Source of the DNA: Actinomycetes bacterium
GTDB lineage: Bacteria > Actinomycetota > Actinomycetes > Actinomycetales > Microbacteriaceae
Assembly: GCA_023386365.1 (NCBI GenBank)
Contig: JAEWJX010000051.1
Coordinates: forward strand, 1-35,721
Reading direction: 5' to 3'
Length of the DNA stretch: 35,721 bases
Below the pieces are notes generated by a model. The model was not told the origin of the DNA, made no database searches, and worked only from the letters and a program-made list of their open reading frames with translations. A program made the position numbers and the translations under genes. The first letter of the stretch is position 1, and each line of letters opens with the position of its first letter. Of this stretch, positions 6,795 to 15,145 are shown piece by piece.

Positions 6795-6965
6795 TCACCA
6801 GCACACATTCTTTGAGGTCCACGGTTGCTGATCGACCTTCCAGAGGAAAAACGTTCCGACGACCGCCAAGGACATACCAGCTGCGCCAGCGACTGCACCG
6901 GCAGGCAGCCCGATGACTGTTCCGCTCGCGAACAGGCCGACGATTGTAGCCGGCGGCCGAGTCAC
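6795..6965 (-). CDS. tiny membrane protein (56 aa), coupled to the next gene
   Basis: Reading from GTG 6965 gives 56 residues: a short basic N-terminus (MTRPPA), a Gly/Ala-rich hydrophobic stretch to about residue 42 that could span the membrane twice, and the polar tail KVDQQPWTSKNVCW. The stop at 6795 is one base from the next ATG. The frame is open upstream to 7010 without another start codon. No SD site is visible. The hydrophobic pattern and tight spacing support coding, but the gene is below usual size limits. Confidence 0.45.
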   Translation of the reverse strand: MTRPPATIVGLFASGTVIGLPAGAVAGAAGMSLAVVGTFFLWKVDQQPWTSKNVCW

Positions 6966-7031
6966 CGGATCTGGACGATGCGGAACGCCTGCGGCTGCGC
7001 GACCATGTGATCACGGATGCCGCGTCGCGCG

Positions 7032-7051
7032 GCCTCCGCGCGAACGGAGGC
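7032..7051 (+). promoter_or_regulatory. hairpin sequestering the Shine-Dalgarno site
   Basis: GCCTCCG (7032-7038) pairs perfectly with CGGAGGC (7045-7051), burying the GGAGG ribosome site of the lipoprotein gene. This could limit translation. Confidence 0.45.
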
Positions 7052-7056
7052 GCGTC

Positions 7057-7770
7057 ATGGTCGGCTCTCACCGGTTTCTGGTCGCAACAGTCGGGGCGCT
7101 GGCAGTTGCCGGGCTCGCCCTCTCCGGATGCGCCGCCGACAGCGGTCCGGGCGCAGGATCGCCCGTGCCCTCCGACCCCGACCTCGGCGCCGCCTGGCTC
7201 GACAACGGCCGCATGGTCGGACTCGTCACCCTCGGCAGCTCGACCTGCATCCCGAGCCTCGACGACGAGGCCGAATACACCGGCGGCACGCTCCACGTGA
7301 CCTTCGCGGACCCGAAGGCGGACGAGGCCTGCACTGCCGACCTCGTGCCCCGGGTGACGCTCGTCGACCTGCCGGAGGGTATCGATCCGGAACAGGATCT
7401 CGAGATCGAGGTGACAGGCGAGGAGTACTACGGCGAGGTGGTGCTCGAAGGTGTCGCGGGGCTCGACCCGAGCGGCGAGACCGACTACCAACCGAGCGCC
7501 GGCTGGGCGATCGCGGACGGCCAGTTCGTGATCCTCACCTGGGGTTCGTCGACCTGCATCCCGCTGATGGAGGACATCGCCGCCACGGGTCCGGCGGAGG
7601 TGACCGTCACCTATGCGACGCCGCCCGCCGACGAGGTGTGCACACTCGACATGGTGGCGCGCGGCGCCGTGGCGTGGGTGAACGACCTGGAGCAGACCGT
7701 GGACATCGAACTGGTGCTCACCGGCGGGGAGTTCGCCGACGTGCGGGTGCCGATCTACGGCAACAACTGA
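7057..7770 (+). CDS. secreted lipoprotein with duplicated domain
   Basis: A 237-residue lipoprotein: N-terminal MVGSHRFLV, a hydrophobic core, and lipobox LSGC with the lipidated Cys at 25. The mature protein is acidic and contains two homologous halves. Each begins with GSSTCIP and has a second cysteine about 40 residues on (DEACTADLV; DEVCTLDMV), which suggests one disulphide per repeat. A linker around GLDPSGETDYQPSAGWAIADG joins the halves. The ATG at 7057 follows GGAGG. The function is unknown and no enzyme motif is seen. It converges with the giant surface-protein gene with only 4 bp between the stop codons. Confidence 0.8.
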   Translation: MVGSHRFLVATVGALAVAGLALSGCAADSGPGAGSPVPSDPDLGAAWLDNGRMVGLVTLGSSTCIPSLDDEAEYTGGTLHVTFADPKADEACTADLVPRVTLVDLPEGIDPEQDLEIEVTGEEYYGEVVLEGVAGLDPSGETDYQPSAGWAIADGQFVILTWGSSTCIPLMEDIAATGPAEVTVTYATPPADEVCTLDMVARGAVAWVNDLEQTVDIELVLTGGEFADVRVPIYGNN

Positions 7771-7774
7771 CCTC

Positions 7775-10700
7775 TTACCCCGGCGCCCCACGCCACTGTG
7801 CGTCCAGACAGTTGGTGAGTCCGGCGCTGTCGGCCAGTTCTTCCACCGTCTGCGGGCCGAACTCGGCGCTCCCGATGCCGGCGTCGTAGAGGCCGTACCC
7901 GAAGCTGGCGAGACCACCGGCGGTGCCGAGCGGCCCGATCGGTTCGATGAACACATCCACCCCGTTCACCACCTTGCGGATGGTGTTGGCGGTGGAGATC
8001 ATCGACCCCACGTTCGCGCCGCCGGTCGGGTCGCCGGCGTTGGTGAACGACCAGCGGGCCACACAGGTGGTGATCTTCGTCGGGTCGACCAGGTCGAAGA
8101 CGGCCGCCACCTTGTCGCCGCCGGGGATCAGGTTGGCGATACCGGCGCCGAGGCCCACGACGGAGAAGAAGATGCCCGCAGGCGGGAACAGCATCCCCAC
8201 GAAGATGGGGGTCGCGATCGCGAGGATGCCGGTGCTGAACTTGAGGCCCTGCAGCACACCCTGCGTCGTGTGCTCGGCGCCGGTCTGGTAGAGCGCCGAC
8301 ACCTTCTTGTCGCCGTCGACCATCGCGAACCCGATGAGTTCCTTGGTCGCGGGGTCTTCCGAGATCTGACCGGCGACCACACCGGAGGTGAACTTCGCCA
8401 GCACCCGGTCGCCGATGTGCTGCAGTGCCTTCACCTGGATGGCGGCGCCGGCGATGAACGAGTTGTCGGCTTCGCTGGAGCCCGGGCATCGGGGCGCCTC
8501 ACCGACGATCTGGATTCCCTCACCGAACGTGACCGTGTTGCAGGTGATCGTGTAGCTGGCGGTCGCCGGCAGCACGCGCTGCGTGTTGGTGGTGATGCGA
8601 CGGATCGGGTTCTGCGCGAGCAGCCCCGGGGTTCCGAGCCCCGACCATCCGTCGAACACGAAGCCCGCGGTGGGGCCGGCGGCGATGAGCGCGAAGTCGG
8701 TGTTCGCGGGGAACGCGTTACCCACCGTGCCGCACGGCCCGGGCGCTGGGGCCTCCTGGCGCGCGGTGCCGTCCTTCTGCACGCTGATCGGGATGGCCTG
8801 CGCCCACCGGAAGCCGTCCATGGTGAACGCGCCGATGCTGCCGTCGGAGTTCTGCAGGTAGAAGGTGCCGGGCAGCTCGGAGGCGTCGAAGTTGCCGGAG
8901 CGGCCCGCAACGTGCAGCGCCGCGGCCGTGGCCACCGTCTGGCACGCCTGAACGGACACCGTCACGGGACCCCCGACGCGGCAGGTGGCTGCGGAGTCGC
9001 TCACCGGGCCGAAGGTGGCCGAGTCGCTCGCCGACCCGGGTCCGCTGCTCGCTGGCGTCGACCCGAAGCATCCGCGGGTGTCGCCGCGCACCGTGGCGTA
9101 CACGTCGAGCTTCTGCGTGCGGTTCACCGTCGCCGCCAGCTCGCTGCGGTACTTGCTCTGCCACAGCGTCGACTGCTCGACGTCGTTGCGCAGCGCCGAC
9201 TGCTTCTGCAGGTCGAAGTAGTAGCCCTCGCCGCACCCGGTGTTGAGGAACGACAGCAGCTTCGGGTCGCCCACGACGGTGAGTTTCGAGCACACCGCGT
9301 CGAGGTAGAAGCCGGCGACGGTGCGCAGGTTCTTCTCCACGACGACGGTGCGGATGCGGCTGGTGACGTCGCCGACACCGCCCGTCGGGGTGGCGGGGGC
9401 GGTGCGCGCGTCGTCCCACCCGGTGAACCCGGCGCCGTCGACGAGGATCTCCGGGGTCAACGTCACCGTGGTGCCGGTGAGGTAGCGGGGGCTGCCGTCG
9501 GGGCAGTTCGGGGCGCCCTCGACGCGCACCTGCCCGACCTCGCGGCCCCGCGCATCCGTCGCGCCGTCGGCGACGACCTCGACCGTGTAGCAGTGCACGA
9601 GCGACGCGGTCAGGCGCGGCACCACGGTGTCGACCACCACGGAGGGGGTGCTCGTGGTTCCGAGTTCGGGCGCGGGCACCCCTCCGAGGCTCCACCCGGC
9701 GATCGCCAGCGTCGGGTCGCCGGGGGTGGCGGATGCGGTGACCCGCGTGCCGCGCAGGTAGCCGTTGCCGACGGGCGATGCGCAGTTCTGCGCCGGCTCG
9801 AACGTCGCGCTGTCGCCCGAGCTCGCCGGGGAGAAGGTCACCTCGACGGGTCGGCACACCGGCCCGAAGGTGAGACCCACCACCGCCGGCTGGGTGACCG
9901 TGAGCCGCAGCAGCGGGCGCCCCGAGCTGTCGGTGCTGCGGGTCGCCCCGTCGGGGAGTGTGTCGAACGAGTAGAAGGCGTCGGCCTCACCGTAGGTGGG
10001 GTTGGGGTGGCCGTCGGGGTAGATCCCGACCGCGGTGCCCCGCAGCCAGCCGGCGGTTCCCGCATCCGTGGTGCAGTTCGAGGCCGGGTAGACGGAGATG
10101 CCGCCGTTGCCGGTCGCCTGCGCGGTCACCGGGTAGCAGGGCACACGGAACGTCGCCACACGCACCCACGACGACGGGTCGTTCGTCACCAGGAAGGTCA
10201 GGGTCTGCGAGGTCGAACCGGGGACCAGGCCCGTGCTCGCGCCCCGGTACTCCTGCCAGAACGCGAACTCGGCGCCGGGGAACGGCGTCGCCTTCACGGT
10301 GACCGTCGACCCCGGTCGGTAACCGGCGGCGCCGCAGTTCGGTGCGGTGGTGACGCCGACCGAGCCGAGGGTGAGGTCGTTCGCGCGCACATCGAGCACT
10401 GCGCAGCGGGTCGCCTTCACCTTGAGCACCTGCTCGATTGGCAGGTAGGTGGCGTCGCCCGAGTACCGCACCACCACATCCACGTAACCGCCGGTGGCGG
10501 ACGCGTTGCCGAAACGGCCGATGCAGGCGAGATCCTGCACCGACACCTCGCACCAGCGGGCGCCGTCGCCCCACACGGTGACGGTGCCGGTCGCGGCGGC
10601 GTCGAAGCGGTTCCAGCCGACGGTGACATCGGTGTCGACGAGCACGTCGACGGGTGCGGATGCTCCGAGTGCGGGGGTGCGCTTGCCGCCGGTCACGCTC

Positions 10701-13675
10701 AGCACGTCACTGGTGCCGGGGAGGTAGACGGAGTCGCCCGAGTAGGTGGCGCTGACGGTATGCGTTCCAGGAGTCGACCACGTGATCGAGCAGGTCACCG
10801 AACGTGCGCCGCCGGTGAGCCACCCGGAGCAGGTGGCGCCGCTGTCGGCGGTGACGACCACCTGGCCGGTGAAGTCGGCGCTCGTGCCGGCGGCGTGGCT
10901 GAGCCGCACCGTGATCGGGGTGGGGGTGCCGGCGGCCGTCCCGGTGGCGAGCACCTCGACGGTGGTGGCGACGCGACCGATCGCCACGGCGACGTCGTCC
11001 CGGCTGGAGAGGAAGGGTGCACCGGCAGGCGAGTAGAAGGCGCGGATGCCGTCGGCGGGCCACCTGAGGTCGTCGACGCCGGTGCCGGACTGGGTCGTGA
11101 AGCGGGCGACCCCGGACTCATCGAGGGTGGCGCTGCCGAGGAACTGCAGCGCCTCACCGCCACCCGCCACCGGCTCGATGCCGTAGAAGGTGACGTACCC
11201 GGTCGGCGTGGCCGAACCGCTGCCCGCGACGGTCGCGGTGAGCTGGATGGCGCTGCCGTAGGAGATGGTGGTGGGGTTCACCTGCAGGGTCGTCGTGGTG
11301 GCGGACTTGCCCGCCGTGTACGCGTAGACGGCCGAGGTGCCGGCGAGGTTCACCGACGACTCCCCGTAGGTGGCGACCAGGTCGAGGTCGTTCCGCCCGA
11401 GGGCGAGGATGCCGGCCGGGCAGTCGGCTGCCGCACCCGCGCACACCGTCACTCTGGCCGTGCCGGCGGTCACGGGCACGTCATCCGCGAGCACCAGGCC
11501 GGTCGCGGTCCCGAAGTCGACACCGTGCGACGGAGCGAGCGCGCCCCCGGCTACCTCGACCTCCGCCGTGAGGTCGAACACGTCGCCGACCGCCACCGCG
11601 TCCGGGCCGTCGAGTGTGACTGTCACGGGTGCCCGGGCCGAGTCCACCCGCAGCGGGTCGGAGGGCTGGGCGGTGTAGTTGATGTCGCCCGCGAAGCTCG
11701 CGGTCACGAACGTGGTGAGCGCGGTCGGCACGAACGCGAGGCTGGCGACCCCGTCGACCGGCGTCGCGGTGCCGAGCAGGGTGCCGCCGTTCGCGGTGAA
11801 GGTGACGAGGCCGGTCGGGCCGGTGCCGCGGTCGGCGAGCGTGGCGGTGAGGGTGGCGGTGTCGCCGATCGTCGGGTCGGCCGGCGTGATGGCGACGACC
11901 GGAACCGACGTGACTTTGGCGATGTCGAGACGGGCGGCGTCGGCGGAGTCGTCGGAGGGGGCGTGCTGCGCATCGCCCAGGTAGGCGAGGAACACCCGCT
12001 GGTCGGCGACCCGAAGCGTGTCGGTGGTGATCGTGAACGCGCCGTCGACGAGGGTGGCGCTCGCGGCGGGCTGGCCGTACCACCACAGCTCGACCGTGCC
12101 GGTGGGCACCGTGCCCGTTGTGGTGCTGACCGTGCCTTCGATGGTCAGGGTGTCGCCATAGGTCGCGGCACGGAAGCTGGGGCCGAACACGCGGGTCGTG
12201 GTGACGATCCGGGGGACCGTGTACAGCACGCTGCGGCTCGCGTAGACGGCGTCGCCGGAGTAGGTGACGGTGAGTTCGCGCGTGCCGAGGGTGGCGATGT
12301 CGACGGGCACGCTGACGGCGCCGTCGACGAGAGGGAAGGTGCCGACGCCCGACACGGTGACTGTGCCCGTCGGCCCCTCGACGGCGGGGGAGATGGCGGT
12401 CACCGTGATCGCGAGGGTCGCCGCGTCGCCGGTCGCGGCGGGAGTCGAGGTCACGTCGAGCTGCGCCGTCGGATCGGTGACCGTGTGCGCGAGCGGATCG
12501 GATGTGCCGGCGGGGTTGCCCGCGTCGCCGCTGTAGTAGCCGACCAGCTGGTACTCGTCGGGCGCGAGCGCTGTCCCCGCGGCCAGGAAGGTGTAGCCGG
12601 ACGTGTCGATGGCTGCGGTACCCAGAACCACGGCGGGGCCGGTCGACGGGACGGCCTCGAAGCGGACCGTGCCGGTCGGCGCGGCACCGTCGACCTGCGC
12701 GAAGATGAGGAAGTCCTGCCCGGTGAGGGTGGCGGCGAACGCCTTGCTGAGGGTTACCGGTGTTCCGGATGCGGCCTCCGCGGCTCCGGCGGGCGCGGTG
12801 GCCACCAGCGTGGGAAGTACGAGCGACAGCACCACCGCGGTGGCGATGCGCGCGCGGCGCGCCATCGGCTTCGGGAGTGACGGCGACATCCGTCCCTCCC
12901 CGTGCCGGTACAGCACCGTCATGGCGACGAACGGCAGCGCGCCGACCACGATGAGTGCGATCACCCGGGTGAGCAGCGCGAAGTCCGGGGGAGTGAGGGC
13001 GGCGGCGCCTTCGGAGATGCCGACGGCCGCCAGTGCGGCGGCGAGGAGGGTGAGGGCCACCGGCACCCCGCGGCCGCGCACGCGCGCCGAGCTGGTCGCG
13101 AGGGCCTGCCGCACGCCGGCGCCGTCGAGCCAGACCGCGGGCAACGCGAGCGACCAGCGCACGAGCACCAGCACGGCAGCCCCGAACGGGATCGCCATCG
13201 GCACCAGCTTCTGCCGGTCGCCGCGGCGCGCCAGCAGCCCGACCACGCCCACGATCACCAGGATCGGCGTGGCGATGATCGCCGCCGCGGCCGCACCGAT
13301 TGTGGCGAGGATCACGGCGAGCGCGCGCGGGGAGCGCCGGAACGACACCCAGGCCGCGCTCCGCAGCGACACGCGCCCGGTGGCGGCGTGTGCGGCGGTC
13401 CCCGCCCAGGTGAGCGCGGCGGCGAGAGCCAACAGGATCAGCGGGGCGAGCACCGCCGCGACTCCGGCCGTGAGCGCTTCGACGCTCGTCGCATCCACGA
13501 GGCTCGGGTAGGCGGTCACGCCGATGAGCTGCGCGTACAGCGCCGACACCAGCGCGAGCGCGGCCAGCCCGACGACCACCACGAGGGCGAGCGGGAGCAC
13601 CGCCCGCGAGTGGGCGCGAAGGATCTCGCGGGCGGTCGAAAGCGACTCGGTGAAGCGCGCACGGTTCGCTGCCAT
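7775..13675 (-). CDS. giant Ig-repeat surface protein with polytopic membrane N-terminus
   Basis: A 1,966-residue protein. Residues about 25-255 hold six hydrophobic segments. A seventh (about 270-292) follows RRARIATAVV and ends in a signal-peptidase-like APAGAA. About eight bacterial Ig-like modules follow (about 300-1080), marked by TGTV...YSGD motifs (e.g. YSGDSVYLPG, YSGDATYLPI). Next come Cys-paired repeats resembling InlB-type beta repeats (about 1090-1460), then an unrecognised tail with a glycine-rich hydrophobic segment (about 1812-1855). The ATG at 13675 follows AAGGA. A second in-frame ATG at 12889, after GGGGAGGGACGG, would give a 1,704-residue secreted form. Likely a cell-surface or adhesion protein, by analogy only. 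Confidence 0.82.
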   Translation of the reverse strand: MAANRARFTESLSTAREILRAHSRAVLPLALVVVVGLAALALVSALYAQLIGVTAYPSLVDATSVEALTAGVAAVLAPLILLALAAALTWAGTAAHAATGRVSLRSAAWVSFRRSPRALAVILATIGAAAAAIIATPILVIVGVVGLLARRGDRQKLVPMAIPFGAAVLVLVRWSLALPAVWLDGAGVRQALATSSARVRGRGVPVALTLLAAALAAVGISEGAAALTPPDFALLTRVIALIVVGALPFVAMTVLYRHGEGRMSPSLPKPMARRARIATAVVLSLVLPTLVATAPAGAAEAASGTPVTLSKAFAATLTGQDFLIFAQVDGAAPTGTVRFEAVPSTGPAVVLGTAAIDTSGYTFLAAGTALAPDEYQLVGYYSGDAGNPAGTSDPLAHTVTDPTAQLDVTSTPAATGDAATLAITVTAISPAVEGPTGTVTVSGVGTFPLVDGAVSVPVDIATLGTRELTVTYSGDAVYASRSVLYTVPRIVTTTRVFGPSFRAATYGDTLTIEGTVSTTTGTVPTGTVELWWYGQPAASATLVDGAFTITTDTLRVADQRVFLAYLGDAQHAPSDDSADAARLDIAKVTSVPVVAITPADPTIGDTATLTATLADRGTGPTGLVTFTANGGTLLGTATPVDGVASLAFVPTALTTFVTASFAGDINYTAQPSDPLRVDSARAPVTVTLDGPDAVAVGDVFDLTAEVEVAGGALAPSHGVDFGTATGLVLADDVPVTAGTARVTVCAGAAADCPAGILALGRNDLDLVATYGESSVNLAGTSAVYAYTAGKSATTTTLQVNPTTISYGSAIQLTATVAGSGSATPTGYVTFYGIEPVAGGGEALQFLGSATLDESGVARFTTQSGTGVDDLRWPADGIRAFYSPAGAPFLSSRDDVAVAIGRVATTVEVLATGTAAGTPTPITVRLSHAAGTSADFTGQVVVTADSGATCSGWLTGGARSVTCSITWSTPGTHTVSATYSGDSVYLPGTSDVLSVTGGKRTPALGASAPVDVLVDTDVTVGWNRFDAAATGTVTVWGDGARWCEVSVQDLACIGRFGNASATGGYVDVVVRYSGDATYLPIEQVLKVKATRCAVLDVRANDLTLGSVGVTTAPNCGAAGYRPGSTVTVKATPFPGAEFAFWQEYRGASTGLVPGSTSQTLTFLVTNDPSSWVRVATFRVPCYPVTAQATGNGGISVYPASNCTTDAGTAGWLRGTAVGIYPDGHPNPTYGEADAFYSFDTLPDGATRSTDSSGRPLLRLTVTQPAVVGLTFGPVCRPVEVTFSPASSGDSATFEPAQNCASPVGNGYLRGTRVTASATPGDPTLAIAGWSLGGVPAPELGTTSTPSVVVDTVVPRLTASLVHCYTVEVVADGATDARGREVGQVRVEGAPNCPDGSPRYLTGTTVTLTPEILVDGAGFTGWDDARTAPATPTGGVGDVTSRIRTVVVEKNLRTVAGFYLDAVCSKLTVVGDPKLLSFLNTGCGEGYYFDLQKQSALRNDVEQSTLWQSKYRSELAATVNRTQKLDVYATVRGDTRGCFGSTPASSGPGSASDSATFGPVSDSAATCRVGGPVTVSVQACQTVATAAALHVAGRSGNFDASELPGTFYLQNSDGSIGAFTMDGFRWAQAIPISVQKDGTARQEAPAPGPCGTVGNAFPANTDFALIAAGPTAGFVFDGWSGLGTPGLLAQNPIRRITTNTQRVLPATASYTITCNTVTFGEGIQIVGEAPRCPGSSEADNSFIAGAAIQVKALQHIGDRVLAKFTSGVVAGQISEDPATKELIGFAMVDGDKKVSALYQTGAEHTTQGVLQGLKFSTGILAIATPIFVGMLFPPAGIFFSVVGLGAGIANLIPGGDKVAAVFDLVDPTKITTCVARWSFTNAGDPTGGANVGSMISTANTIRKVVNGVDVFIEPIGPLGTAGGLASFGYGLYDAGIGSAEFGPQTVEELADSAGLTNCLDAQWRGAPG

Positions 13676-13785
13676 GACGGTCCTTCGTTCCTGACCCCGC
13701 TCGGGTGGCGGGGCTTCCGCGAACGAATTCGCTCGGCCAGAGAGTAGTGGAGTTCGGCTCCGCTCCTCGCACCCGAGAAAGGGGG

Positions 13786-14229
13786 TCAGACCGGGTGTTT
13801 CGTCAGATCCTGCGCCAGCATCACGAGGATGCCGCTCGGGCCGCGCAGATACGTGAGCTTGTACACGTCTTGGTAGTTCGCGACCCCGCGCAGCGGATGG
13901 CATCCGTGCGTCGCGGCGGCCGCGAGCGCGGCGTCGAGATCGGGCACCGAGAACGCGACCCGGTGCATGCCGATCTCGTTCGGTTGCGTCGGTTCGGTGT
14001 CGATCGCGTCGGGGTGGATGTACTCGAACAGCTCCAGCTGGCCCTGACCGCCGGGGGTCTCGAGCATCGCGATGCGGGCGTGGTTGCCGTCGAGTCCGAC
14101 GGCGGTGTCGGCCCATTCGCCGCTGATCGTGTCGCGGCCGACGACGGTGAGACCGAGGTCGGTGAAGAACGCGATCGCCTCATCGAGGTCGCGCACCGCG
14201 ATGCCGACGTTCTCGAGTCTGATCGTCAT
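13786..14229 (-). CDS. VOC-superfamily protein (methylmalonyl-CoA epimerase/glyoxalase-like)
   Basis: A 147-residue, two-module VOC fold. The first beta-alpha-beta unit runs from NVGIAVRDLDEAIAFFTDLG and the second from MHRVAFSVPDLDAALAAA. Candidate metal ligands are the His in GMHRVAF and the Glu in QLELFEYIHP. Length and layout are normal for glyoxalase/bleomycin-resistance-like proteins. The substrate cannot be told. The ATG at 14229 lies 6 nt after TAGCAT, so the mRNA is probably leaderless. The neighbours are a regulator/membrane pair and a second VOC gene. Confidence 0.88.
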   Translation of the reverse strand: MTIRLENVGIAVRDLDEAIAFFTDLGLTVVGRDTISGEWADTAVGLDGNHARIAMLETPGGQGQLELFEYIHPDAIDTEPTQPNEIGMHRVAFSVPDLDAALAAAATHGCHPLRGVANYQDVYKLTYLRGPSGILVMLAQDLTKHPV

Positions 14230-14241
14230 GCGGGGATGCTA
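14230..14241 (-). promoter_or_regulatory. -10 element TAGCAT, leaderless start
   Basis: TAGCAT on the minus strand (14241-14236) ends 6 nt before the ATG at 14229. Confidence 0.5.
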
Positions 14242-14254
14242 CCCACAGCTGCCG

Positions 14255-14542
14255 TCAGTCGACGCCGTCGATCATCCGGCGCAGCGCCGCGACGTGGTCG
14301 CTGAGTGCCCGGCGCCCCGCATCCGTGAGTCCGATCCAGGTGGTGCGTCTGCCTGCCTCCGAGCTCTTGCGGGTGCGCAGGTATCCGGCTTCGGCGAGGG
14401 CGGAGATGTGTTTCGACAGCACTGAGTCGCTCACCTCGAGCACGTTCCGCAGGGTGGTGAACTCGGCTTCCGACACGGCGGAGAGTGTGGTCATGAGCTG
14501 CAGCCGCGCGGGGCTGTGGATCTGCGGGTCGAGTCCCTCCAT
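14255..14542 (-). CDS. winged-helix transcriptional regulator (MarR/ArsR-like, PF13601 type)
   Basis: A 95-residue single-domain DNA-binding protein. It starts MEGLDPQIHSPARLQLMTTL, has the recognition region DSVLSKHISALAEAGYL (about 38-55) and the wing RRTTWIGLTDAGRRAL. This matches the short winged-helix family that represses itself and a co-transcribed membrane protein. Its ATG shares one base with the stop codon of the membrane gene (TGATG), so translation is coupled. The likely operator is the 37-bp inverted repeat at 15099-15135 at the head of this two-gene unit. The inducing signal is unknown. Confidence 0.88.
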   Translation of the reverse strand: MEGLDPQIHSPARLQLMTTLSAVSEAEFTTLRNVLEVSDSVLSKHISALAEAGYLRTRKSSEAGRRTTWIGLTDAGRRALSDHVAALRRMIDGVD

Positions 14543-15102
14543 CAGCCGAGCACCATCAGCACCACGAATCCGATGGCGGTGGCGACGGCGAGCGCGCCGA
14601 GAACGCGGGGGGATGCGCCGCGCGCGTGGGTCGACGGATTCCGCAGGTAGCCGCGCCACCAGTGGCGGGTTCCGAGGGCGCAGGCGATTCCGCCCAGGAC
14701 GGCTGCGACCGCGACGATCCACCACTGCCCGGCGAACGCGGCCCAGATGCTGCCGGCGAGGGCGCCCAGGTAGGCGAGCATCGCGGGCCCACCGGGCGCG
14801 AGGGCGAGCTGGCTGGTGAGGCCGTCGACGGTGACGCCGTTGATGCGGTGGAACCGGTGGAGCAGGATCGCAGCGGTGCCGAACAGCACGGCGAGTCCCG
14901 CGAGCGCGACGCCCAGCCCGGCGACCGTCTGCGCGGCGATTCCGTACGCCGCGGTGGCGATCTGCACGGCGATGGCGATTCCGAGCACAGGGTAGAGGCC
15001 GGCGGGCAGGCGCAGGTTGGACGTGAGTCGTCGGCGCGCATCGTCGGCTGCCGAGAGGGAGGCGCGCGCTGTCTCGGCGTCGTACTCCGCGTTACTTTCC
15101 AT
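14542..15102 (-). CDS. membrane protein co-transcribed with winged-helix regulator
   Basis: A 186-residue protein. A polar N-terminus (MESNAEYDAETARASL) precedes five or so hydrophobic segments (about 37-55, 60-80, 98-118, 122-140 and 165-185). Such proteins are typical partners of short winged-helix regulators in Actinobacteria, but their role is not established. The ATG at 15102 lies within the right half of the operator (minus-strand sense) and has no SD site. A promoter TTGCCA-N17-TAGACT would start transcription at that ATG. An upstream in-frame ATG at 15138 would place translation across the operator and is less likely. Confidence 0.82.
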   Translation of the reverse strand: MESNAEYDAETARASLSAADDARRRLTSNLRLPAGLYPVLGIAIAVQIATAAYGIAAQTVAGLGVALAGLAVLFGTAAILLHRFHRINGVTVDGLTSQLALAPGGPAMLAYLGALAGSIWAAFAGQWWIVAVAAVLGGIACALGTRHWWRGYLRNPSTHARGASPRVLGALAVATAIGFVVLMVLG

Positions 15103-15135
15103 GTTGGAAAGTCTAGAGCCAACTTTCCAACATGG
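15099..15135. promoter_or_regulatory. 37-bp operator: perfect 14-bp inverted repeat
   Basis: CCATGTTGGAAAGT (15099-15112) and its exact reverse complement (15122-15135) flank a 9-bp spacer. It covers the -10 box, most of the spacer and part of the -35 box, as well as the start codon of the downstream gene. It is best explained as the binding site of the 14255-14542 regulator, acting as an autorepressor. Confidence 0.75.
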
Positions 15136-15138
15136 CAA
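15110..15138 (-). promoter_or_regulatory. promoter TTGCCA-N17-TAGACT
   Basis: The minus strand carries -35 TTGCCA (15138-15133), a 17-bp spacer and -10 TAGACT (15115-15110). The -10 ends 7 nt before the ATG at 15102, so the transcript should be leaderless. Confidence 0.65.
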
Positions 15139-15145
15139 GTAAGGG

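Noticed and set aside
8270..12880. 1,536-codon open frame on the plus strand opposite the giant surface-protein gene
   Set aside because: It is a composition shadow of a GC3-rich gene. The product is a monotonous Gly/Arg/Asp/Ala/Val mix without domains, whereas the minus-strand frame shows Ig repeats.
13676..14116. Upstream extension of the giant protein to 14116
   Set aside because: This part is Arg/Pro-rich, overlaps the VOC gene antisense, and the ATG at 13675 has an SD site and begins a proper membrane domain.
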